Of a stretch of DNA of 64,000 bases, positions 54,939 through 64,000 are shown in pieces. This DNA comes from Ceratobasidium sp. AG-K (Eukaryota > Basidiomycota > Agaricomycetes > Cantharellales > Ceratobasidiaceae), in assembly GCA_037039685.1 (NCBI GenBank), contig JAWNGF010000009.1, positions 1,426,001 through 1,490,000 on the forward strand. The letters are read 5' to 3'. Positions within the stretch are counted from its first letter, which is position 1; each line of letters starts with the position of its first letter. A program made the translations under genes and the position numbers. The notes beneath the pieces are model-generated. The model ran no database searches. It worked only from the letters and a program-made list of their open reading frames with translations, and was not told the DNA's origin.

Positions 54939-56554
54939 AGTCGCAGGGTTTATAATTACGTGGTACTGGTGAAGGTGAAGTTTACAGCTGCAGCCAGTCG
55001 CTTTTATACCGGCTCTGAGCCTGAGGGCAACAGCATGTCGCATACATGGGGGTAGAACTGTTTGCAAATAAATCTTCTTGCCATCTCTTGATGCTGGCGC
55101 CCCTATGCCAACTATTTGAGTCAACAATAGAGCTCGAGGGCGCTAGTGGTAGATTGGCTAACTTAGAATTAAGATTGGCTGAAATATGTGATCGCACTGC
55201 AGTAAACCACGAAGCGCTCGGGGCATATCTACCGTTCTTATGGATTTGTTGGCGTGCGCGGGATACATGGAAATACCCGTAGGAAACACTTCCATAGGAC
55301 GATGGGGTTATTTCACCTGGGACCTTCACGGCTTGTAGAGAACCTCCTGGGTGCCGTAAACCAGTGCTGGCTTGACGGGATTCCGGGAGTCGCATGATGC
55401 CGATATAACTATAACCTGGCTTCAAGACACTTGAGTGGAAACTAATGGTCTGTGCTTCATTTTAGGTTGACGCTCGTAAAGTTACCATTCAAAAGTCGAT
55501 GCATAGTATCTCATGGTCGGGCTTTCCGGCGCCAAGTAACCGCCTAAAGAACCTCTGTCTGATTGCCCAACCGCAAACCTACTCCGTGCCCGTGCATACA
55601 TGAACTCATGACTATAATCTGGGGTTGAATCCGATAGTGCTTGCGAAATAGCCTGTGGATAATGGAGCAGGCATTCATGCTTAAGTCTAGTAACTGTCTT
55701 CACGTACACCAAGCCTTGGGCCGCTCGTAAGGTCTTCGCGTATTTGGTGAGCATCCGATTTACTTAGATTAGAACTCAGTCGAACTCCTGAGGGCTGACG
55801 TGCCACACAATGACAAGAGCTAACTAGCCTTCTCGGGATAAGCTCATGACCAGAATCTGCTAGTCGGATATTAGCGTTGCCAAACGAACGCGTGTATGGA
55901 GTAAACCCCAAACCGAGCGCGCAGGTGACAGGCAAAATAAGTTGGGGCACTGCTTTAGACCTCAGTGAACATGCGTCTTCGATCAAACATCAATTTCAAA
56001 CTAGCAGAGTTCCGTTCCATGCGCGTTGATGGGCCTCAAGTAGACAACGTCTTCGCATCGGTTGCTGAGGCTTTTGTATTGGAATTTCGCAAAGACGCAG
56101 ATATCACGAGTGTGGATATTGCGGGAGCATCCTTTATACACTTACATACGTATGCTATTTCTTTTACTATTAAAATCTACATCCTTGACTTTGGGCACGT
56201 GTGTCCGCGACCAAGTAAATGGATCGCAAGCCCTTGTTGACTCTTCAGTGGGTGACGGCTTGCGATTGTTGTTCGGCTATTATTGTATATTCTATGCTTT
56301 ATATAATTCAAGTAGGAGGTAGTCACCACCCCTCAAGATTACGAAAGACATTCCTCAGAATTGCGAGGGTCAAACACATCTTTCAAAAAAATCACAGTCC
56401 CGGGTACGGTGCTCCATCTCTCCCAGATTCTAAACACCATGCCTACTACACTATCGTACAGAAACGAATACCTCCAACTCCCCTACACTTATATCTGAAT
56501 TTTCCAGAATGTTAACTTCCGTACCACTCCACGTCGTGGTGAAGATTTGTCTGC
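54939..56554. other. Intergenic region between the two secreted-protein genes
   Basis: About 1.6 kb. A frame at 55971-56160 reads somewhat protein-like (RSMRVDGPQVDNVFASVAEAF), but I could not assemble a gene. Confidence 0.25.
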
Positions 56555-56830
56555 TTACCCTGGATCGCAGCACATACCACTACCACAACATTGGCCATGC
56601 CATAGACAACAAAACGGGCGGTCATTAACGCAAGGAGTTGCGCCTACATTGCAGGCGAAACGATCAGTAGTGCCGCTTGGAATCTTGTAAGCGGGAGTGG
56701 GCAGCTTTCGGCCTTCGTTGTTTGAATCGGATGGTTCCGGTGCGGCGGCGGACATTGACACAGTCGCTAAGACAGGTTGAACAACCGCGAGGAACGAGAT
56801 GACATTGAGTATGAAAGAAAAGACACGCAT
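56555..56830 (-). CDS. Small cysteine-rich secreted protein, copy 2
   Basis: 91 aa from ATG 56830. Signal peptide MRVFSFILNVISFLAVVQPV, then a polar part (PEPSDSNNEGRKLPTPAY), then DRFACNVGATPCVNDRPFCC and GQCCGSGMCCDPG. The Cys pattern matches copy 1 (54672). The stop TAA overlaps a possible splice donor (GGTAAGC), so a further exon cannot be excluded. Same strand, 1.6 kb upstream of copy 1, consistent with tandem duplication. Confidence 0.68.
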   Translation of the reverse strand: MRVFSFILNVISFLAVVQPVLATVSMSAAAPEPSDSNNEGRKLPTPAYKIPSGTTDRFACNVGATPCVNDRPFCCLWHGQCCGSGMCCDPG

Positions 56831-58582
56831 GATGGCTATGGTACTTGTATTCGAGTAGGATACCAGTGGAAATCGGCCGTTGGCGTTGAGATTATGAATC
56901 CTGCCCCGCCAGACTTATATTAGTGAGCTACTCGTTGAACTGCTCGTTCACGTGCGTGTTGCATTTGCTCAAGTACAGGCTTGTCCTCATTCATGAGGAT
57001 ATACCAATTGCCGGCTCCAGCCTTCGGTGGATCAGAAAGCTCGGAGGCGCCTGTGGCATTACAGTATGTGAGAAGGAGCGCTGCACGCTGCGTTGCTTTT
57101 GGTTATGCAAACATTCCAAAACTAGTCAGAATTGTTTGACAATTTCAAAAGAATTATTTCTTGGAGCGTGTCCGTGTATACTTATTGATCCAATAGAGGC
57201 TATATGCGCACCGCGCTTTCCTACTCAATTGTAGTTATTTTTCGTATTCTAAAATTGACGAAGTCTTGGCGAACGCAATGTGACTACAAGTCATCGATTA
57301 TTGGGTGCACGTGGTCGCGCTATGTTAGCGCCGACCGAGCCAGATCATCGTTCGACAATCAGCCTCGATCGTGGTATCGTCTTGTACACGGAGGACTGCA
57401 GACTGACGGAGGGGCGCTCGGACCTCTGGAGGGGCCACAAAGGTGGCGATAGAATGACATTGTAGCAATGTAATCAAGCCAAAGCTCTAACGCCAAGATG
57501 GCGCTTCGAGTGGCTCTGCTTGTTCGTCCACGTGTATGCAACCTCAACACTCCGCGTGCTGATATGCGCACCAAGAGAATAGCCCGTGACTCAGACCTCA
57601 GTAGAGTTGGAGCCTTGTATTGAAATAATCTCAACGGTAAATTCCATTCCTAAGAAATCCCAGCCACGCCGTGAGCTGCGGAGCAGGTGGAACGACCTTC
57701 TGGAATATCGACCCCAGCGAGGACCGGGACTTGCCACTCAGCAATAAAGGGAATAGCTGAGCTCGTAGCTTGATCTTGAGTGTGATCGAGGATGACAGCC
57801 GTAACAGGGTGTTGTAGTGCTTTTGAGTCTTCCATACCCCATCCGTATATGTGCTCGTGTGTATCCAGATGGCTTCCGGCACCTTCCCTTGGGCATGTAC
57901 TTTTGTCTGCTGAAATTGAACGAGAAGGTAGAGGGATTCAGATTTAGTCCTTTGTTTGTAATGGTGATATTGGTTAGGCTGAAATACGTACCGAGATATT
58001 ACCACATGCGGTCCCAGTTTAAAGACGCCCTTCAATCGTCCAGCTGGGTACATGTGGATATTTGTGACTCGGAGGACTAGATATTTCATTTTTTCTTCAT
58101 ATATGTCTCAACGAGGTTTCGAAACTAATGATCATCGGGAAGGCAACCATGACTAAGGTCTGGTACTCGAGGAACTGACAGCATGTTGGTACCCGAGTCG
58201 TAAGGGTTATATGTTAATAAAGTTGTTAGCTGTGTCTAAAAGCGTCAAGGGTGATACTCTTAAACATTAGATTTGTGGCCGAAAAGACTTACCGCAGCAG
58301 CGTTTATCTAAGAGTGGCATGCGGGAGTGTCCGAAGCCAGGTAATATTTGGCTTTTCTATCCTGTTCTTAGTGTCTTCGTTTGGTTCTCCAGCCGACATA
58401 CACCAGAGGTAGATGCGTTCACGCATATGTGTCTCCATAAACAATTCCAGCAAGATAATGATATTGAGAGAATAGGTTCTATCGTTAAGACAGGTGGCCA
58501 ATAGCCACCTGGCAGTAATTCCAAATCACCGATGTTGCAGATCTGTGCTGACATAACTACTTCTACCCACCTAAATTAAACC
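56831..58582. other. Intergenic region with unresolved minus-strand frames
   Basis: No secure gene. Minus-strand frames at 57631-58089 read partly protein-like in two registers (VPEAIWIHTSTYTDGVWK, then AIPFIAEWQVPVLAGVDIPE), which could be one broken gene. Family not recognised. Confidence 0.25.
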
Positions 58583-59396
58583 ATGCTCCGCCTTGCACGA
58601 ATACGGCCCGTCCTCCAGTCCATCCAAGTCCAGACACGAAGCTCGCACGTCGGCGCAGCACCCATCCCAATCCCACCTGACCTGTCACTCGAACTCACCT
58701 CGAATGCACGAGCCGTGACGATCAGTGGTCCACGAGGGACGACCTCGGTTCCCCTCCCTCCATTCGTGAACCTCGCTTTATCACCTTATACCCCAGTCAA
58801 CTCGCCCTATCGGACTTCTTCATCTGGTTTGAGCACAGCCAACGAACCACCTAAAGTTGACCCCAAACAATTCCTCGAAATTTCTGTCCGGAATCCGGAG
58901 CGGAAACATCAGCGTGCGGTGTGGGGTCTCACGAGAGCTTTGGTCGCCAATGCCGTTACCGGGATCTCACGCGGGTTTACGGTCGAGTTAAACTTGGTGG
59001 GAGTTGGGTATCGTGTGGTTTTGGAGCCCGATCCGGCGCGGGCGGAAGAGAAAGGAGAGAGGTTGAGTCTCAAGGTGCGTTCCCTGGGTGTTGAGTAAAA
59101 TTTGAAGGGGCATTGATGTGATACGTAGCTTGGGTTTGCGCATTGGATACATGTGCCCATCCCGCCAGGTATCAAAGCACAAGTTCCTTTCCCGACAAGG
59201 ATTGTGCTCGGCTCGAATGATAAACACCAATTAGGTCAGTTTGCGGCAAATATCAGGGCGTTTAGGAAGCCTGAGCCATACAAGGGCAAGGTTGGCCGCA
59301 CCCCATCAACCCATTGTCGAGTTAGAATTAACAGATTTGCAGGGTATCTTTGTCGGCGGGGAGACTATCAAACTCAAGGATGTCAAGAAAAAGTGA
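58583..59396 (+). CDS. Mitochondrial large-subunit ribosomal protein uL6m (MRPL6 family)
   Basis: Part of the mitochondrial large ribosomal subunit, near the factor-binding site. Exons 58583-59074, 59129-59290 and 59343-59396, giving 235 aa; both junctions are phase 0. The start ([20 protein letters not shown]) fits a mitochondrial presequence. The uL6 core is visible: [49 protein letters not shown] and [20 protein letters not shown], then [20 protein letters not shown] across the last junction. It converges on RPN7, whose stop lies 93 bp away. Confidence 0.92.
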
Positions 59397-59488
59397 TCCT
59401 AGAACTACAAAAATTTATCATGCATCCAAATTCAAACCTGTCGCGCGGAAAGAAAGAAAGCAGTCTAGTTTTAAAATTTATGCTACAT

Positions 59489-60987
59489 CTAGCAAAGTAC
59501 CCGACTAAGCTTTTGCACCTCGTTCAACAATACATCTCCCGACCTGATGACCGTCTCGTACTGCGCATTCTTGGTGCTTGGTCGGGTAGTCTCGACCACC
59601 CCACGCACGGCATCAATCGTGCAATTGAGTCGGTTCGAGGCGATGAATCGGGATAGGTCCCTGAGGGTATACATCAGTATAGACAACAAGCTAGATCAGG
59701 ACACTCACTTGTCCACAAACTCGACGCTTACGCCAAACGCGCCTGCTAGACTGTCCAGGGTGAGGGATCGGTACGACTCGAGGAGTTGCGAGTAAGCCAG
59801 AATGCGCATTTCGCGGACGTAGAATCGCGCGTGGGGACTCAGGAGCCGAGAAGGAAGGAGGTGCGTTTGTTCCAAATTCGCTATACATTGACAATTAGTT
59901 GGTAGGTGATCGAACGCAAGGAAAATGGGATTACCTAGTGCTTGGAAGAATTTTGCATATTGACACTCGTAGAGCGAGGAAGTGTAATCTCCGAGGTCTG
60001 CGATCTCGGGCATGACCTGGTTTACTTCAGGGGACGACAAAATCTAGGATAAATGGTTAGAGACTGTTGTGCCGAACCGACTAGACGTACGTACCCTCTT
60101 CTTCAATTCTGGCCTGCTTAGGACAAGTGTGCCACAAACAACACAGTATACCACGAATTGGTTGTAGTCGATCAATTCGGAGGCGGTAAAAGTACTATTT
60201 GGAGTTAGGTCGCGTCACACATATTTGACGAGATCAACACACCTCAAGGAATCAAGGAGCAGTTCCGACGCCCGCTTGAATTGACGGATGGAAAGTAAAT
60301 GAATACCGCGGTAGACCTTGAGTCTGTTTCGTCGGTCCCAGTCTCCACCCTGATCGACCAGACTGCCCGTCCGTCAATCGATAGATCAACGCGCCGTGTT
60401 TGGGACTACATACCTTTCCGCCTTGGCGATGTTCGCAGTAATGAGCTCACGATCGCCAAAGAACATCCCAATCCTGACTAGCGTGAGCGCGATATCAATG
60501 CGTGCGCCCAGACCTGGTGTCTTTTCCAGGGCGAGTTTCTGGGCCTCGACCGCACGTTCCTACCACTTTTGTGGGTCATATGCTTTCGATTAAACGAGTA
60601 AAACTCACCTTGTCACCAATCCTTGTCAAGTAACTCGCCCTAGCCCTCAATGCGTCACTAATCTCCGTCTCGCCCTCGGTTTCTTGTGCCTCTTTGAGTC
60701 TCGCATCCAGCTTCTCCAGCTCCTCCTTGTTCTTGGCCTCCATTGCGCTAAGAGCAGCTGCATCAACTAATCCATCTATGCCGAGTAACCGCGCATATGG
60801 GGCCATCTCGTCCTTGTTGATCCCCTCCGCGAGAGCAGTACGCGCCGCGTCATGGAGATGGGCAAATGTGGGATTTGAAAGCGCAAAGTGGTGTTGGGGG
60901 AGATTTTGGTTGGGGTAGGGGAGAACCTCTTCCTCAGACCTGTAGAACGTCAGTAATAGTCACGAATAGCGCCGGAGTGACTTGCAT
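59489..60987 (-). CDS. RPN7: 26S proteasome regulatory subunit RPN7 (PSMD6)
   Basis: Lid subunit of the 26S proteasome. Traced exons: 60939-60609, 60559-60414, 60362-60243, 60194-60095, 60043-59935, 59880-59709 and 59660-59489. N-terminal part: [20 protein letters not shown] and [13 protein letters not shown], then TPR-like helices ([19 protein letters not shown] and [19 protein letters not shown]). The C-terminal PCI domain holds [20 protein letters not shown] and [20 protein letters not shown]. About 390 aa, as usual. The first coding exon is not certain: an ATG at 60987 lies just upstream, but the phase does not join cleanly. Confidence 0.9.
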
Positions 60988-61286
60988 GGTGGATGACGGT
61001 AGATCCAGACTGGGGAGACGCGTAAGCCAGATTGCTCACGTGATGTGGGAGCCTTGGGATTGGGTGGGTGGGGCGGTTTAAAGCCTGCTGACATACTGGA
61101 TGTTTCCTCGGGCCCCACCCGCAGATCTCACCAGAATCGCTCAGGGCATGTGGCGCGCAGCTCCGTCTGGTGTGTAAATCGCAGCAGCCAACCTGCGTCT
61201 ATTCACGTCCGGCACGGGCGCCGCGGCATGTAAGCGGCACGGAAATTATCAGCCTGTGGTCTGGTTCCGACCACCATCCTAATGAC

Positions 61287-63388
61287 ATGGACGACTCGCC
61301 AACATCACGCACAGTAACCCCAGTCATGCAGAGGCGCTCGCATGCCTGGCGCCCGTTTGCAGGAATGCTGGCAGACGTTAAAGCCCGGGCTCCGTACTAC
61401 CTGTCAGACTGGACAGATGCCTGCACCTATCGAGTCGTCCCGGCCACGGCGATGATATTTTTCGCCAAGTGAGTTGTCCCATCGGGAGTTGAATTACGTA
61501 CTTACCTCGTGTGGTAGTGTTCTTCCTGGCATCGCATTTTCACTAGACTTGATAGAGACCACTAACCAGTATGGTGTTAGTGAAGTGCTGTTATCGTCGT
61601 TTATGGCCGCCTTCATTTTCTCTGTCTTTTCGTGTCAACCACTTTGCATTGCGGGAGTTACCGGTCCGATCACCGTTCTCAACAAGACAATCTACGACAT
61701 TTTGCAAACTCGAGAGGACGCTCCCGAGTACCTCCACTTTATAGGCTGGGTCTACCTCTGGGCCGCGATCATGCACTGGATTGCCGCCGCTCTCAATGCT
61801 GCCAATTTCCTGCGCTACGTCACGAGGTTCTCCTGCGACACGTTTGTCATTTCATTTCGTTCCAAACTTGCCCAAGCTGATTGCCGTAAACTAGATTCGG
61901 ATTCTATGTCGCCTGGGTGTACCTTCAATACGGGGTCCAAGTCCTCACTCGTCAACTTCCCTTCGTCGACTCGGCGAGCATATTTGTTAGCATCATATTA
62001 GCCCTCGTTATGCTAGTTGCCGGACACCTATTCGGGATGCTCGCAAGATCTAATCTTGGACACCGGCTAGCACGGAGATTCTGTGCGGATTACGGCATGC
62101 CTATCTCCGGTAAGCCCGTCCGCCTAATATCTAATGCCGCTCTCACAGTTATTCAGTTGTCGCCTGCAGCGGACTAGCTTACTGGGGCCGATTCAACCTC
62201 GCCAACCCACTCACGCTTCCCATCTCGGGTGCGTTCTCCCCGGCTGGCGGTCGGCCGTGGCTTGTCAAATTCTGGGAATTGGACGGAAAATGGGTCGGGT
62301 GCGTCCTGTTTCACCCTAGTTTTACCATCACTGACTTGGCATGATAGGATCGCACTGCCCTTTGGCTTCGCCCTTTTCATCCTATTCTACTTTGATCATA
62401 ATGTGTCGAGTCTGATCGCTCAGGGGTCGGAATTCCCATTGCGCAAGCCGCCGGGTTTCCATTGGGACTTTTTCTGGTTGGGAATTACAACTTTTATTGC
62501 GTGAGTCTTCCGCATTCTTTATCTTATCGTTGTATTGACCGCAAACAAACAGGGGTCTACTAGGTGTCCCAGCACCCAACGGCCTGATCCCTCAAGCACC
62601 CATGCACACTCAGTCTCTTGTAGTCATGGGCGTCCGGAGCAAAGACGACCCCGAAAAAACCTCGGTGCAACTCACCGCCGTCGAAAATTACGAACCTAAC
62701 GATCCCAACGCCCGCGGTCCTGCACCTCCTACTCCTACCCCCGCTGAAACGCTCGTCGAAGAACACCCAGTTAGCGTTGTTGAACAGCGCGTATCCAACT
62801 TGGCCCAAGGCGCAGTGTGCTTGGTTTTGATGACTGGTCCGTTTCAGCATCTTTTGGGATTAGTGCCGAGGGGTGTGATGGCTGGACTCTTGTAAGCATT
62901 TTCCGTTCACTGTGTTCTTGGTTTAGCCTGATTTCTGGGAAGCTGGTTCATGGGAACCGACGCACTCCGCTCGAGTGGCGTCACTGAAAAACTATTATAT
63001 CTTATCCGCGACCCTGCGCTCATCCCACGATGCGAGCCCCTACGCCGAGTCAGGCGGTCCCGTGTAGCCCTATTCGCCGCCATCGAGTTGCTTGGATTCG
63101 GAGCGACCATGGCGATTACTCAGACCATCGGTGCGTCTGTCGTGTTTGAGTGTTGAATCAATGTGGACTAATCTGAGGCGCATATAGCTGCTATTGGGTT
63201 TCCAATCATCATTTTCTTGCTTGTCCCTGTTCGAACTTTGGTGGTCCCAAGGTTACCATTCACGCCCGAGGAGTTGGCGATACTAGACGGGCCGACTGCG
63301 TCGCCTTTTGTAAGTTTACTGTTTTGATCACTATAGAATGGAACTAATTTTTTCGTAGACGATGGAATCTGTTGGCGGGTCGATATAA
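61287..63388 (+). CDS. BOR1: Boron/bicarbonate-type anion transporter (BOR1-like, HCO3 family)
   Basis: Plasma-membrane or vacuolar exporter of borate/anions, SLC4-related. Nine exons: 61287-61468, 61518-61841, 61895-62109, 62157-62298, 62348-62500, 62553-62891, 62943-63130, 63188-63309 and 63359-63388, giving 564 aa, all phases consistent. Family signatures: DWTDACTYRVVPATAMIFFA, SFMAAFIFSVFSCQPLCIAG followed by VTGPITVLN, LPFGFALFILFYFDHNVSSL, and FFWLGITTFIAGLLGVPAPN with GLIPQAPMHTQSL. About 10-12 hydrophobic segments alternate with short loops. A polar loop (NDPNARGPAPPTPTPAE) interrupts the C-terminal half, as in fungal BOR1. The C-terminus is short. Confidence 0.93.
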
Positions 63389-64000
63389 TATAGATACGAT
63401 GCCATTCGTTCTCGGACCCCGATTGATTCGGTGTCATGATACAAATAGACTGTGCGAGTAGATTCTCGGATCAAACGGACAATTCTTGTACTGGAATACA
63501 TTTTCGTATTTATTACAGCTGTGGGGGCCACACACGCCAAGATTTGTTCGCTCGAGTCCGTTTGAGGTATTATTGGAGCCAGCTTCATATTGCGGAGGTT
63601 GTGGTATTGTCAACCTTAGAAACGGGTTACCATCTAATAGTATTGGCGTGGCAGCTATATCGTGCAGTGAAAGTGCTTGCGGAGGTTACGTCTCGAGATT
63701 GTTTTCTTGAGCAGTTCCAATGCATTGAGTTTGGATATCCTTATTTGGTCTTGAACAGTAACGTGTTATTGATCTACAAAAATTCTTGGCTTGGGTGGAC
63801 TTGCCTCAGGTAGAGGGAACGGTAACTGCCTGTGGGTGTAGATGTCAATGAGCTCAAGTAAACTAGACACAACCTGATGCCCAAAATATGAAGGGGGAAC
63901 TCTCCAGAACATTTTCCGCTTCTCTGCGTTGAGGCATTACCTAGTTCGGCCAGCCTGTCACCAAAACTATCGGGGAACTAAATGTATTGCTCACCTGCTT
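63389..64000. other. Downstream intergenic end of window
   Basis: Holds the 3' flank of the transporter gene. Short frames only; no gene supported before the window ends. Confidence 0.3.

Noticed and set aside
1..64000. CRISPR arrays, bacterial operons, Shine-Dalgarno sites
   Set aside because: The dense spliceosomal introns show a eukaryotic nuclear sequence; no such structures were seen.

Overview
This looks like nuclear DNA of a filamentous basidiomycete. Introns are mostly 45-75 bp, GT-AG, and very dense (up to about 20 per gene). The gene set includes a fungal phytochrome, a NACHT-WD40 NLR-like protein, a FunK1-type kinase remnant, berberine-bridge-like oxidase, RNR1 and a BOR1-type transporter. 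Agaricomycetes, possibly a Rhizoctonia/Ceratobasidium relative, is my best guess; that is inference, since no species marker was searched. All exon boundaries were traced by hand from reading frame, GT/AG signals and known family motifs.

Layout. 1.2-10 kb is a compact housekeeping block: mitoribosomal uL29m (-), a CCHC zinc-knuckle/SR-like protein (+), V-ATPase proteolipid c (-), carnitine acetyltransferase (-) and a DDHD phospholipase (+). 10.8-14.1 kb holds a small Trp/Cys-rich protein (+) and an FAD-linked berberine-bridge-like oxidase (-). 15.4-22 kb holds a large NACHT-WD40 gene (-) split by an intact 1,568-bp Tc1-type transposon. 23.8-24.5 kb is a 0.7-kb fold-back element. 25.1-28.5 kb is ribonucleotide reductase large subunit (+) behind two MluI cell-cycle boxes. 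28.3-37.4 kb is an accessory segment: a decayed copy of the RNR1 3' end, three small single-pass membrane protein genes of similar design, and two aldo-keto reductase copies, both broken. The order shows a segmental duplication. 37.4-43.4 kb is gene-poor and has a 10-bp minisatellite. 43.5-50.3 kb holds a 21-exon phytochrome hybrid histidine kinase and, just upstream, an SDHAF1-like LYR protein (both -). 50.4-58.5 kb is accessory: a small fold-back element, a truncated FunK1-like kinase, and two paralogous Cys-rich secreted proteins. 58.6-63.4 kb is housekeeping again: mitoribosomal uL6m (+), proteasome subunit RPN7 (-) and a BOR1-like anion transporter (+).

There is no operon-style logic. 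The main functional themes are mitochondrial translation and respiration assembly, lipid and acetyl traffic, dNTP synthesis, light sensing and self/non-self recognition. The most striking observations are two 4-nt microexons (in RNR1 and in the oxidase), a transposon sitting 2 nt from a splice donor of the NLR-like gene, and the RNR1-tail/membrane-protein/AKR duplication.
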